Source: Paraburkholderia guartelaensis (GTDB taxonomy: Bacteria > Pseudomonadota > Gammaproteobacteria > Burkholderiales > Burkholderiaceae). Taken from it: DNA of 64,000 nucleotides. The DNA is taken from positions 85,386-149,385 of the forward strand of contig NZ_SMOD01000021.1 in NCBI RefSeq assembly GCF_004353905.1, in the 5' to 3' direction. The position numbers and the translations under genes are program-made. The notes beneath the pieces are model-generated. The model was not told the DNA's origin. It saw nothing but the letters and a program-made list of their open reading frames with translations, and did no database searches. Shown piece after piece: positions 42,103-51,838 of this stretch (positions within the stretch are counted from its first letter, which is position 1; each line of letters opens with the position of its first letter).

Positions 42103-43599
42103 ATGGAACTCCACGTCACCGTGTCGGGCCGCCGCGACCTCGCCGGCCAGATCTATCGCCAGCTGCGCGACAGCATCGTCGACGGCCGCCTGGCCGGCGG
42201 CACCCGCCTGCCGTCCACGCGCGATCTCGCCTTGCAGCTCGGCGTTTCGCGCAAGACCACGCTCGACGTATTCGAGCGCCTGCTCGCCGAAGGCTATCTG
42301 AGCTCGCGGCGCGGCTCGGGCACATTCGTGTCCGACACGCTTGAACGGCTGCCCGCGCGCGAGCACGGTCATCCGAATCCGCAGATACGCGCGGCCACCG
42401 CGGCTATCACGCCTGCGCGTGCCGGGAAGGCGCCGCGCGTGGCGCAGGCCACGCCGTGGTGGCAGGCGCAAGCCCAGGCGTTGCACAGTTCGTTGCCGCG
42501 CCTCGACACGCGGCTCGCTTGCGACTTCGCAGGCGGCGTTACCGACAAGTCGCGCTTTCCCTTCGACATCTGGCGGCGTTGTATCAACGACGCGCTGCGC
42601 GTGCAGGCGCGCGGCTATGGCATGTATCGCGATCCGGCGGGCGAGGAGAAGCTGCGCCTTGCGGTGTCGCGCTATCTCGCCTTCAACCGTGCGGTGCAGG
42701 GCAACTGGCAGGACGTGATCGTCACGCAAGGCGCGCAGCAGGCGCTCGATCTGCTCGCACGCGTGATGCTGACACCGGGTGACGTAGTCGCGGTGGAGGA
42801 CCCGGGCTACCCGCCCGCGCGCGATATCTTCGCCGCGTTGGGCGCAAAGGTCGTACCGGTGCCGGTGGATCGCGAAGGGCTCGTCGTCGCGAGGCTGCCG
42901 AAGGCGGCGCGGCTCGTGTACGTGACGCCTTCGCACCAGTTTCCGCTCGGCATGCCGATGAGTCTCGAACGGCGCGTCGCGCTGCTCGAATGGGCGCAAG
43001 CGTGCGGCGCGCTCGTAATCGAAGACGACTACGACTGCGAATACCGCTTCGAGGGCCGCTCGATGGAGCCGCTCAAAAGCCTCGACAACGGCGGGCTCGT
43101 CGCCTACGTCGGCACGTTTTCGAAGACCATGTTCCCCGAGCTGCGCGTGGGCTACATGGTGCCGCCCGCCGCGCTGGCCGCGCCGCTCGCCCGCGCGCGG
43201 CAGATTGGCGACGCCCACGGCTGCGTGCTCACGCAGACGGCGCTCGCCGACTTCATGCTCAACGGCCATTTCGCACGGCATTTGCGGCGCATGCATCAGA
43301 CGTATTCGCAGCGCCGCGACGTGCTGCTCGCGCATCTGCGCGGACCGCTTGCGCCGTGGCTCGAACCCGTCATGCCGAACACGGCGGGGTTGCACCTGGC
43401 GGCACGGCTCGTCGCGCCGCTCGACGCCGCCGCGCTCGCGCAGGCCGCACGCTGTGCGTCGATCGGCCTGCATCCGCTCGTGCCGTTTCATCTCGAAGCG
43501 CCTGTGCAGAGCGGTTTTCTATTCGGTTACGGTGGGGTCGACGCCGAGCGTATCGACGCCGCGTTGACGTCGCTCGCTACGCTGCTGCACACGCTTTGA
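42103..43599 (+). CDS. MocR/PdxR-type GntR-family regulator with aminotransferase-like domain
   Basis: A 498-residue transcription factor. Residues 1-75 form a winged helix (DLAGQIYRQLRDSIVDGRL; RLPSTRDLALQLGVSRKTT), then a linker, then a fold-type I aminotransferase domain. PLP-binding elements are visible: the aspartate in EDDYDCEYRF and the Schiff-base lysine in GTFSKTMFPELRVGYM. Such proteins sense PLP or an amino compound and act on a nearby gene. ATG 42103 is chosen as the start of the conserved region; an upstream in-frame start at 42019 would overlap the shared promoter. The likely target is the divergent AhpD-like gene. Confidence 0.88.
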   Translation: MELHVTVSGRRDLAGQIYRQLRDSIVDGRLAGGTRLPSTRDLALQLGVSRKTTLDVFERLLAEGYLSSRRGSGTFVSDTLERLPAREHGHPNPQIRAATAAITPARAGKAPRVAQATPWWQAQAQALHSSLPRLDTRLACDFAGGVTDKSRFPFDIWRRCINDALRVQARGYGMYRDPAGEEKLRLAVSRYLAFNRAVQGNWQDVIVTQGAQQALDLLARVMLTPGDVVAVEDPGYPPARDIFAALGAKVVPVPVDREGLVVARLPKAARLVYVTPSHQFPLGMPMSLERRVALLEWAQACGALVIEDDYDCEYRFEGRSMEPLKSLDNGGLVAYVGTFSKTMFPELRVGYMVPPAALAAPLARARQIGDAHGCVLTQTALADFMLNGHFARHLRRMHQTYSQRRDVLLAHLRGPLAPWLEPVMPNTAGLHLAARLVAPLDAAALAQAARCASIGLHPLVPFHLEAPVQSGFLFGYGGVDAERIDAALTSLATLLHTL

Positions 43600-43849
43600 C
43601 TGCATTTTGCCGTCGCGGCGACACCGGCATGGCAGCCGAAATCGTGCAAAAACGCCATACGTATGGCGCTTTCCTGACGAACGCGCGGTGCGGTGAACAG
43701 ACCGAAGTGCGTCTTCCGTCAGTGATTCGGGCGCGCCAGGTGCACGTTTACCCCTGTAAACAGGCGTCAAAATGTGTTCGAGAGTCAGCGCCGCGCAACA
43801 AAATCGTAACGACAATGCAAAAGCTTCACGCAAAACGCTTGCGCGTATG

Positions 43850-43855
43850 TAGAAT
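43850..43855 (+). promoter_or_regulatory. Possible -10 element for the HU-like gene
   Basis: TAGAAT lies 68 bases before the HU-like ATG in a 320-base gap; TTCACG at 43825-43830 could be a -35 with a slightly long 19-base spacer. The rest of the gap shows nothing recognisable as a gene. Confidence 0.3.
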
Positions 43856-43922
43856 CCGCCGTTGAAGCACGTGCATTCCGCAGTGCTTCTTCGAATCACT
43901 GACCAACACTGGTAGGAGAAAC

Positions 43923-44372
43923 ATGCCGACTTCCGCAAAGAAAGTGGCCGCAAAAAAGGCAGCTGCCCCGGCCAAGAAGGTTGCCGCAAAGAAAGCGCCC
44001 GCCACCAAGACGGCCGCAGCTAAGAAGGTCGCCGTGAAGGCGTCCGGCGTACCGACGCCGATCAAGGACACCTTCACGAAGGCCTCGCTGGCTACCCACG
44101 TCGCTGAGCGTGCTGGCGTCGAGCCGAAGGCTGCCAAGGCCGTGCTCGCCGCGCTGGAAGACACGATCCTCGGTTCGGTCCACAAGAAGGGCGCTGGCGA
44201 ATTCACGCTGTCGGGCCTTCTGAAGATCGTCGTCCAGGCCGTGCCGGCGAAGAAGAAGCGCTTCGGCAAGGATCCGTTCACGGGCGAAGAGCGCTGGTTC
44301 CCGGCGAAGCCCGCATCGGTCCGCATCAAGGCGCGCGCCCTGAAGAAGCTGAAGGACGCAGCAGCAGCCTGA
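43923..44372 (+). CDS. HU-family DNA-binding protein with Lys/Ala-rich histone-like N-terminal tail
   Basis: A 149-residue nucleoid protein in two parts. Residues 1-42 are KKAA/KKVA-type repeats resembling histone H1-like or AlgP tails. Residues about 45-149 resemble HU/IHF (KASLATHVAERAGVEPKAAKAVLAALEDTIL, then GEFTLSGLLKIVVQAVPAKKK and a PFTGEERWFPAKPASVRIKARALKKLKD arm and C-terminal helix). The HU core begins with an inserted spacer and the arm lacks a clear NPxT intercalating proline, being GKDPFTGE instead. A strong terminator follows, so it is a single-gene unit. Confidence 0.87.
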   Translation: MPTSAKKVAAKKAAAPAKKVAAKKAPATKTAAAKKVAVKASGVPTPIKDTFTKASLATHVAERAGVEPKAAKAVLAALEDTILGSVHKKGAGEFTLSGLLKIVVQAVPAKKKRFGKDPFTGEERWFPAKPASVRIKARALKKLKDAAAA

Positions 44373-44427
44373 TTGCGCTGATTGCGCGACGAGCCGCGAC
44401 CTTCGGGTAGCGGCTACCGTCAGTACC

Positions 44428-44465
44428 AAAAAATCCCCGTTGGCGTCGAGCCCACGGGGATTTTT
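44428..44465 (+). terminator. Rho-independent terminator after the HU-like gene
   Basis: ATCCCCGT (44433-44440) pairs with ACGGGGAT (44454-44461) and is followed by a T-run (44461-44465). The A-run before the stem means it may also work on the other strand. It lies about 55 bases after the stop codon. Confidence 0.85.
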
Positions 44466-44552
44466 CATTTGGTGCGTGCGATGTGCACCAACGATGTCAA
44501 TGTATGCCCTGATGTTATGGGTGGATATTCGGTATGATGCCCAAGTAGTCAA

Positions 44553-44589
44553 GGCATCGTTGTCGTCGATATCGTATGTAAACGATGCC
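44553..44589. promoter_or_regulatory. Inverted repeat upstream of the LysR gene
   Basis: GGCATCGTT (44553-44561) and AACGATGCC (44581-44589) are perfect inverted copies 19 bases apart, 38 bases before the LysR ATG in a locally AT-rich stretch. Position suits an autoregulatory LysR or other operator; binding is inferred. Confidence 0.45.
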
Positions 44590-44626
44590 GTAGACACGCT
44601 AATTCAAATATCCATAATATAGTGTT

Positions 44627-45526
44627 ATGCAGGCAACCGACCTCAGTTTGCGCCAGGTGGAAGCGTTTCGCGCGTTGATGCAGTGGCGCACTGTCACGCG
44701 CGCGGCACAGGCGCTCGGCATTTCGCAGCCCGCGGTGAGCCGTTTGCTTGCCGACTTCGAGGCGAAGGTGGGATTCGCGCTTTTCGAGCGGCGCCAGGGA
44801 CGTTTGCTGCCGACCGTCGAGGCACATACGCTGCAAGACGAAGTCGAACGTGCGTTCTTCGGCTTCGAGCGCGTGGCTCAGGCCGCCGCGCAGATTCGCG
44901 CGCAACGGCGCGGCGTCGTGCGCGTTGCCGCTTCGGCGGATCTTTGCGCCGACTTCCTGCCGCGCGTGGCGGCCGCGTTTGCGAGCGAGCACGAGGGCGT
45001 CGATTTCGAACTGCTGACTGGCGAAGCCGCCGAGATCGCCGAGCGCGTGGCGGCGCAACGCTGCGATCTCGGTTTCGTCGCGCAAGCGGTCGCGCATCCT
45101 GGCGCGCGTCTCGAGTATCTGGGTGAATGGCCGCTGCGCTGCATCGTGCCGCGCGGACACCGGCTCGCGCGCAAACGCGTGATTCATGCGCAAGACTGCG
45201 CGGGCGAACGCTTCATTTCGTTTGCCGCGGCAAGCGAGGCGCGCCTCTCCATCGACCGGCTCTTTGCCGAGTGCGGGGTGGCGCGCGAGTCTGGTGTCGA
45301 AGCGGCGCTCGCGCAATCCGTCGTGACGATGGTGGAGGCGGGGATGGGCATCGCGCTCGTCGACGCGCTGACCGCCCAGCACGCGAGCCAACGGGTGAGC
45401 GTGAAGCGCTTCACGCCCGCGCTGTCGGGCGCGCTCCATGTCGTGCGCGGCACGCAGCGCGCGCCGACGGCGCTGAGCGACGCGTTCGTATGGCATGCTG
45501 CCGCCGCGCTGGCGCGGCTGCGCTAA
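44627..45526 (+). CDS. LysR-family transcriptional regulator
   Basis: A 299-residue regulator. The N-terminal winged helix is LRQVEAFRALMQWRTVTRAAQALGISQPAVSRLLADFEAKVGF, very typical, followed by a linker helix and a periplasmic-binding-protein-like effector domain from about residue 92 (RGVVRVAASADLCADFLPRV). The effector is unknown. There is no divergent gene; the previous gene ends at a terminator on the same strand, so its targets lie elsewhere. An inverted repeat just upstream suggests autoregulation. Confidence 0.9.
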   Translation: MQATDLSLRQVEAFRALMQWRTVTRAAQALGISQPAVSRLLADFEAKVGFALFERRQGRLLPTVEAHTLQDEVERAFFGFERVAQAAAQIRAQRRGVVRVAASADLCADFLPRVAAAFASEHEGVDFELLTGEAAEIAERVAAQRCDLGFVAQAVAHPGARLEYLGEWPLRCIVPRGHRLARKRVIHAQDCAGERFISFAAASEARLSIDRLFAECGVARESGVEAALAQSVVTMVEAGMGIALVDALTAQHASQRVSVKRFTPALSGALHVVRGTQRAPTALSDAFVWHAAAALARLR

Positions 45527-45619
45527 GCCTTTTTTCCGTGTAAATGGCGTGTAAACGGCGCAAGTCGTGGCCGTACACGGATACGCCCTGGAAGTTTGCC
45601 TCTAAAGTCTGGCAGGCAT

Positions 45620-45657
45620 AAAAAAACCAGCCAGGGCTTGCGCCCGAGGCTGGTTTG
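45620..45657 (-). terminator. Rho-independent terminator of the porin gene
   Basis: On the minus strand, AACCAGCC pairs with GGCTGGTT and is followed by a run of seven T (plus-strand A 45620-45626). It lies about 100 bases after the porin stop codon. Confidence 0.82.
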
Positions 45658-45698
45658 TGCAGCGTGTAATTTTTAGCTGCGCGGTCTCGCTCGCTTCG

Positions 45699-45743
45699 CC
45701 GGAATGGCTCGTCAGCCAGTTCCGGCGCCGGGCCGAAGCCCGG
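45699..45743. repeat. Two tandem hairpins in the porin 3' untranslated region
   Basis: A first stem-loop (45699-45725, CCGGAA/TTCCGG with inner TGGCT/AGCCA) is followed by a second (45728-45743, CCGGGC/GCCCGG with a CGAA tetraloop). They lie between the porin stop and its terminator, so they would be transcribed as 3' mRNA structure, perhaps protecting the message. Confidence 0.45.
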
Positions 45744-45756
45744 AGTGAAGCGTTGC

Positions 45757-46929
45757 TTAGAACTTGTGGCGGATGCCGACGCTGACCAGGGTCTGCGAGC
45801 TCGAATCCGAGTTGAAGCTGTACGAGCCGATTGCTGCGCCAGCGGTCGTCGTGGTGCCGTCCGCGTTGCGCTGCGTGCCGTTGGCGTGCTGGTAGGCAGC
45901 CACAGCGTAGAAGTCGGTGCGCTTCGACAGGTTGTAGTCCGCGCCCAGCGAAACCTGGTTGTACGTGTTCGACGTGTCGCCAGAGCCGTGCGTCCAGGTG
46001 TAGCCGAGGCCGAGCAGCAGTGCCGGGTTCAGCTGATAGCCGAAGAAGCCGCCTGCGACGTTGTAGCGCTGGTTCGAAGCGAATGCCGAAGCCGAGTCCT
46101 GGCGCATCTGGACGTTGCTGTAACGGCCGCTCATCGTGAACGGACCAGCAACGTATTGAATTGCGAGCGAAGCGATGCCGACCGACTTCGCCGTGTTGTA
46201 GCCAGCGGTGATCTGGTTGTCGCCGAAGATGCCGTCCGACGTTGCGGTCGACGACCAGCCCGTGCGGGCGACTGCCGACGCTGCGTTGTCCATGCGGAAG
46301 TAGCCAGCAGCGACGTTCAGCGAGCCGATGCCGTACGTAGCTGCGCCGCCCCAGCTCTGACCCGAGCCGGTTGCGCCAGCGACGCCGCCGAATGCGTACA
46401 TGCCTTCGAACTGGAAGCCTTGCAGAACCGGCGACACGTACTTGACTGCGCTGTTCGTACGCGACGTGTTGTCGTTGTTGTCGACGTCACCCGGCGTTGC
46501 GAACGTGCTGCCGAAGTAGTTGTCGGCGGTCAGCGGCTGAACCATGTCGACCAGCGGGTCGTACTGGCGGCCGAACGTGACCGTACCGAACTGGTCGTGC
46601 GACAGGCCGACGTATGCCTGACGGCCGAACATCTTGCTGCCCTGGCCGAGCTTGCCGGTGTTGATGTCAAAGCCGTTTTCCAATTGGAAAATCGCCTTCA
46701 TGCCGCCGCCCAGATCTTCCGTACCCTTCAAGCCCCAGCGGTTGCCCGACAGGTTGCCGCCGGCGAGGCCGACCTGGTTTGCATTCTTGCCGTTGGCGTC
46801 CATCGTGTTGTGGGCCCACTGGATCGATTCGTCGATCACACCATAGAGGGTCACGCTGCTTTGAGCGTGCGCGGTGCCAGCTGCGGCCAAGAGGGCCAGC
46901 GAGAGGGTCGAGAGAGCGACTCGTTTCAT
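45757..46929 (-). CDS. Trimeric outer-membrane porin (Burkholderia/Bordetella type)
   Basis: A 390-residue general porin. The signal peptide is MKRVALSTLSLALLAAAGTAHA, with the mature start QSSVTLYGVIDESIQW, the hallmark first strand of betaproteobacterial porins. GNRWGLKGTEDLGGGMKAIFQLE and RQAYVGLSHDQFGTVTFGRQYDP are the conserved N-terminal strands, and the chain ends in the required aromatic residue (IRHKF). ATG 46929 follows GTGGAG; upstream in-frame codons to 47037 precede the signal peptide and are not coding. Substrate specificity cannot be told. Expression is likely high, given the single-gene unit, structured 3' end and terminator. Confidence 0.94.
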   Translation of the reverse strand: MKRVALSTLSLALLAAAGTAHAQSSVTLYGVIDESIQWAHNTMDANGKNANQVGLAGGNLSGNRWGLKGTEDLGGGMKAIFQLENGFDINTGKLGQGSKMFGRQAYVGLSHDQFGTVTFGRQYDPLVDMVQPLTADNYFGSTFATPGDVDNNDNTSRTNSAVKYVSPVLQGFQFEGMYAFGGVAGATGSGQSWGGAATYGIGSLNVAAGYFRMDNAASAVARTGWSSTATSDGIFGDNQITAGYNTAKSVGIASLAIQYVAGPFTMSGRYSNVQMRQDSASAFASNQRYNVAGGFFGYQLNPALLLGLGYTWTHGSGDTSNTYNQVSLGADYNLSKRTDFYAVAAYQHANGTQRNADGTTTTAGAAIGSYSFNSDSSSQTLVSVGIRHKF

Positions 46930-47149
46930 TCTGTTTTCTCCACGCAGAAATTGTGTAGTTGTTGCGCGTTGGAGAATAACGCAGCAGGTCAGGCGACCTG
47001 AAATGAAAAAATAAAGAATGTCGCGAAAACCTGACACCGGCCAGAAGCCCTTGTCAGACGGGGCCTCCGTCCATTATGCCGATTTAGGAAATATTGGATT
47101 GTTGACCCGGCATTATTGTCGCTTTTGATAAAAGTTCCGTAAACGAGCG

Positions 47150-48559
47150 TTATTTTTTTGCCTTGCTGCGACCTTTGGTAGCAGCCTCGATCGGCTCGGC
47201 GGCGTTGGGGTGGCGGCGCCTGCCGGCGGCCGTCATGGCGAGCGCCGCGCTCGCGGCGAACAGCACCGAACCCCACGGATGGCGCTTTACATAGCGGTCG
47301 GCGGCTGCGACCGTGCGGCCTGCCTGGACCAGCGTGAGCGCCGCCGCGTAGGTGGCGCTGTCCTCCATGCGCACGACCGAACGGCGGATCTGCAGCCCCG
47401 ATTTCAGTCTCCCGAACGCGCCGCCATGCGCGCTCGCGCGCCCGATCGCACCGAGCGGCGTTTCCGATAGTGTCGATTTGTCTGCTGAAACGGCCGCCGC
47501 GAGGGCCGCAGGCATAGCCATAGCGGCTGCGCTGCCGTTTCCGATCGGCAAGGTCGATGGCGCGGGCGCAGCGGCAGGACGGTCCGCACGCTTCGTGTCG
47601 TGCCGCGCGACGATGGTGGAGGCGGCGAGCACCGAGGCCAGCTTGGCGCGGCTGCCGGGCGGTGTTTCCTCAAGGAAACCCCACGCGCCGCGCGGGTCGT
47701 GCATGCGCCCGCGCGCGGCCGAGAATTCCGCGCCGAGCAGGAGCACCGCCGCTGAAAAATAGAGCCACATGAGCAGCACCGCGAGCGAGCCGGCGGCGCC
47801 GAAGGCCGTTGCCATGCCCGCGTGCGCGAGATAAAGCGCGAACAGCTTCTTGCCTGCCGAGAACAGCACCGCCGCGACGATGCCGCCTACTATCGCGTCG
47901 CGCCAGCGCACATTGGCGTCGGGCAGGAAGCGCAGCAGGGCGCCGAACGCGACGGCCAGCACCACGAGCCCCACGCCGAGCTGCAGCAGATTGCCGATGA
48001 TCACATACGGAGAATTGCCCCAGATCCACTGGCCGACGAACGTAATGGCCGTGTCGAGCACGAGTGAGACGATCAGCAGGAACGCAACGCCCAGCACGAG
48101 GCTGAACGAAATGAGCCGCACGCGCACGAGCGCCAACACGCTGGAGGGTTGCTGCCCGTCCGGCGGCCAGACGATGTTCAGCGCGGAATTGAGCGAGGAG
48201 AAGGTTGCGGACGCGCCGATTACGAGCAGGGTGAGCGAGATGATCGCCGCGACGCCGCCCTTGCCGCCCGCCCGGTGTGCGTTCTGCACGATGGTGGTGA
48301 TGCCCGCGGCCGCGTCGTCGCCGAGCACGTTGTGGACCTGGCGGAAAAGTTCGCCGCGCGCGGCATCGACGCCGTAGAACCAGCCCGCCACGGCAATCAC
48401 CATCACGAGCGTCGGCGCGAGCGAAAACGCCGAGTAGAACGCGATGCTCGCCGCGAGCGACGGGCAGCGATTGGCGATGAACTGGCGCAACGCGCCAACC
48501 ACCCACGACGCTTCCTTGCGCGCGGCGGACTGCAGTCGTTCGGTGGACAGCGTAGACAT
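47150..48559 (-). CDS. YihY/UPF0761-family inner-membrane protein with long C-terminal extension
   Basis: A 469-residue protein. Residues 1 to about 290 match the YihY/virulence-factor-BrkB-like family with about six membrane helices (CPSLAASIAFYSAFSLAPTLVM; FLPDANVRWRDAIVGGIVAAVLF; LLMWLYFSAAVLLLGAEFSAA). Despite old labels (RNase BN, BrkB) its biochemical role is not established. Residues 300-469 form an extra region: an Ala-rich linker and then RYVKRHPWGSVLFAASAALAM, which resembles the membrane anchor of ElaB/YqjD/DUF883 proteins, ending in a basic tail. About 195 bases separate it from the divergent fdnG. Confidence 0.82.
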   Translation of the reverse strand: MSTLSTERLQSAARKEASWVVGALRQFIANRCPSLAASIAFYSAFSLAPTLVMVIAVAGWFYGVDAARGELFRQVHNVLGDDAAAGITTIVQNAHRAGGKGGVAAIISLTLLVIGASATFSSLNSALNIVWPPDGQQPSSVLALVRVRLISFSLVLGVAFLLIVSLVLDTAITFVGQWIWGNSPYVIIGNLLQLGVGLVVLAVAFGALLRFLPDANVRWRDAIVGGIVAAVLFSAGKKLFALYLAHAGMATAFGAAGSLAVLLMWLYFSAAVLLLGAEFSAARGRMHDPRGAWGFLEETPPGSRAKLASVLAASTIVARHDTKRADRPAAAPAPSTLPIGNGSAAAMAMPAALAAAVSADKSTLSETPLGAIGRASAHGGAFGRLKSGLQIRRSVVRMEDSATYAAALTLVQAGRTVAAADRYVKRHPWGSVLFAASAALAMTAAGRRRHPNAAEPIEAATKGRSKAKK

Positions 48560-48716
48560 GATGGAGCGCCCCGCGGTGGTTCTTCAGTGGTTCGTTTTCG
48601 TCACAAAGATGGCTCATTCGCTATTCAATATTAGCAAGCGTGGTTCCTGGGCGATCTCGCGCTGCACGGGCGTAAAGCTCGCGAACATCCAGCGCGATCC
48701 GTCTCCCAAAACGTCT

Positions 48717-48722
48717 TATACT
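48717..48722 (+). promoter_or_regulatory. Possible -10 element of the fdn operon
   Basis: TATACT lies 33 bases before the fdnG ATG. No good -35 hexamer and no FNR box were seen at the expected spacing, so this is a weak suggestion. Confidence 0.3.
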
Positions 48723-48754
48723 GAAATCACCCACAACCAAGCCGAGGACGAATC

Positions 48755-51700
48755 ATGCTGCAGATGTCCCGGCGTCAGTTCCTCAAGGTCACGGCTACGT
48801 CGCTGGCGGGTTCCAGCCTCGCGTTGATGGGTTTCGCGCCCGACAACGCGCTTGCCGAGGTCCGACAATACAAACTGGCGCGCACCACTGAAACCCGCAA
48901 TACCTGCCCGTACTGCTCGGTTGGTTGCGGGATCCTCATGTACGGTCTCGGCGATGGCGCGAAGAATGCTACGACGAGCATCATCCATATCGAAGGCGAT
49001 CCCGATCACCCCGTCAATCGCGGCACGCTGTGCCCGAAGGGCGCGAGCCTGATCGATTTCATTCATAGCGAGAGCCGCCTCAAGTATCCCGAGTACCGCG
49101 CGGCAGGCTCGAACGAGTGGAAGCGAATTTCGTGGGATGAGGCGCTCGACCGTATCGCGAAGCTGTTGAAGGAAGACCGCGACGCGAACTTCGTCGAGAA
49201 AACCGCCGACGGCAAGACCGTGAATCGCTGGTTGACCACGGGTATGCTGGCTGCATCGGCAGGCAGCAACGAAGTCGGCTATCTCACGCATAAAGTGGCC
49301 CGCTGCATGGGCCTGCTCGCATTCGACAACCAGGCGCGTGTCTGACACGGCCCGACGGTGGCAGGTCTTGCCCCGACGTTTGGCCGTGGAGCGATGACGA
49401 ACCATTGGGTCGACATTCGCAACGCGGACGTGATTCTGGTGATGGGCGGCAATGCGGCCGAGGCGCACCCGTGCGGCTTCAAGTGGGTCACGGAGGCGAA
49501 GGCGCATCGCGGTGCGCGGCTCATCGTGGTGGACCCGCGCTTCACGCGCACGGCATCGGTTGCGGACTTCTACGCGCCGATCCGCACCGGCACGGACGTC
49601 GCCTTCCTTGGCGCGGTGATCAACTATTTGCTCACGAACGACAAGATCCAGCACGAGTACGTGAAGAACTTCACGGACTTCACGTTCATCGTGCGCGAAG
49701 ACTACGCATTCAACGACGGCATCTTTTCGGGCTACGATCCGCAGAAGCATTCGTATCCGGACAAGTCGTCGTGGAACTACGAGCTCGGCGACGACGGCTT
49801 CGTGAAGACCGACGACACGCTGCAGAATCCGCGCTGCGTTTATCAGTTGCTCAAGCAGCATTACTCGCGCTACACGCCCGAAATGGTCGAGAAAGTGTGC
49901 GGCACGCCGAAGGACAAGTTCCTCAAGGTGTGCGAAATGCTTGCGACCACGGCCGTGCCGGGCCGCGCGGGCACGATCATGTATGCGCTCGGCTGGACAC
50001 ATCACTCGATCGGCTCGCAGAATATCCGCACGGGCGCGATGGTGCAGCTTCTGCTCGGCAACATCGGCATTGCGGGCGGCGGCATGAACGCGCTGCGCGG
50101 CCACTCGAACATCCAGGGGCTGACGGACCTCGGGCTGATGTCGAACCTGCTCACGGGCTACATGACGCTGCCGTCCGAAGCGGAGCAGGACTACGACGAC
50201 TACATCAAGAAGCGCGCGTCGCAGCCCATGCGGCCGAACCAGCTCAGCTACTGGCAGCACTATGGCGCGTTCTTCGTGAGCTTCATGAAGTCGTGGTGGG
50301 GCGACGCGGCCACGAAGGACAACAACTGGGGCTATGACTGGCTGCCCAAGCTCGACAAGCCATACGACCTGCTGCAGACCATCGAGCTGATGAACCAGGG
50401 CAAGGTCAACGGCTATATCTGCCAGGGCTTCAACGTCATGGCGTCCTCCCCGAACAAGGCCAAGACCGTTTCGGCGCTCAGCAAGCTCAAGTGGCTCGTG
50501 ATCATGGACCCGCTCGCCATCGAGACTGCCGAGTTCTGGAAGAAGTATGGCGACTATAACGATGTCGATCCGACGTCGATTCAAACTGAAGTGTTCCGTT
50601 TGCCCACCACGTGCTTTGCGGAAGAAAACGGTTCGCTCGTGAGTTCGAGCCGCGTGCTGCAGTGGCACTGGAAGGGCGCGGAGCCGCCGGGCGAGGCGAA
50701 GAGCGACCTCGAGATCATGTCGGGCCTGTTCCTGCGCATACGCGCCGCGTATCAGAAGGACGGCGGCAAGCTGCCTGATCCGATCGTCAAGCTCGACTGG
50801 CCGTATTCGGATCCCGCGAGCCCCACGCCGGAAGAACTGGCGAAGGAGTATAACGGCAAGGCTCTCGCGGACCAGACCGACGCGAAAGATCCGACCAAAG
50901 TGCTCGTGAAAAAGGGCGAGCAGCTCTCGGCCTTCGCGCAGTTGAAGGACGATGGCACGACCGCGAGCGGCTGCTGGATTTTCTGCGGCGCGTGGACCCA
51001 GGCGGGCAACCAGATGGGCCGGCGCGACAACGACGACCCCACGGGCATCGGGCAGACGCTCAACTGGGCCTGGGCGTGGCCCGCGAACCGGCGCGTGCTG
51101 TACAACCGTGCTTCGTGCGACGTGGCGGGCAAGCCCTTCGATCCCACCCGCAAGCTGATTGCCTGGAACGGTAGCGCATGGGCGGGCGCGGACATACCCG
51201 ACTACAAGGCCGATGAAGCGCCCGATCAGGGCATGGGGCCGTTCATCATGAACCCCGAGGGCGTGGCGCGTTTCTTCGCCCGCGACGGCATGAACGAAGG
51301 TCCATTCCCTGAGCACTACGAACCGTTCGAGAACCCGCTCGGCTATAACCCGTTCCACCCGAACAACCCGCTCGCCACGAGCAATCCGGCGGCGCGCGTG
51401 TTCCCGGACGACCGCAAGACATTCGGAACCGCACAGCAGTTCCCGCACGTGGCGACTACCTACCGGCTCACCGAGCACTTCCACTTCTGGACGAAACACG
51501 CCCGGCTGAACGCGATCATTCAGCCGCAGCAGTTCGTCGAGATCGGCGAAGCGCTCGCGAAGGAGGTGGGCGTGGTGGCGGGCGAGCGGGTGAAGGTGTC
51601 GAGCAATCGCGGCTATCTGATCGCTGTGGCGGTGGTCACCAAGCGCATCAAGCCGCTGACCATCGAAGGCAAGACCGTGCATCAGGTTGGCGTACCGCTG

Positions 51701-51826
51701 CACTGGGGCTTCAAGGGACTCACGCACCCGGGCTATCTGACGAATACGCTCACGCCGCCCGTGGGCGACGGCAATTCGCAGACGCCCGAGTTCAAGTCGT
51801 TCCTCGTGAAGGTCGAAAAGGCATAG
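48755..51826 (+). CDS. fdnG: Formate dehydrogenase-N alpha subunit, selenoprotein
   Basis: Molybdenum bis-MGD enzyme of 1023 residues oxidising formate on the periplasmic side. A twin-arginine signal SRRQFLKV (residues 5-12) directs export. Cys51, Cys54, Cys58 and Cys93 bind a [4Fe-4S] cluster. The frame is interrupted at Sec197 by TGA 49343-49345, exactly where formate dehydrogenases carry selenocysteine, and resumes with the conserved HGPTVAGLAPTFGRGAMTNHW region. A SECIS hairpin follows the TGA. Without recoding the gene would look like two genes (48755-49345 and 49358-51826). GAGGA precedes the ATG. The C-terminal part is the molybdopterin dinucleotide-binding domain. Confidence 0.96.
49343..49387 (+). 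promoter_or_regulatory. Selenocysteine UGA codon and bacterial SECIS hairpin in fdnG
   Basis: CACGGCC (49346-49352) just after the UGA pairs with GGCCGTG (49380-49386). The apical part, GGCA-GGTCT-TGCC, places the loop GGUCU on a short stem, the same loop sequence known from E. coli fdhF SECIS, where it is bound by SelB. Position, just after UGA, and loop identity make the call firm. Confidence 0.92.
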
Positions 51827-51838
51827 GGGGACGACGAC

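Noticed and set aside
42990..43865. Plus-strand frame overlapping the MocR gene and running to 43865
   Set aside because: Frame shadow; the segment after 43600 is intergenic and shows no coding pattern.
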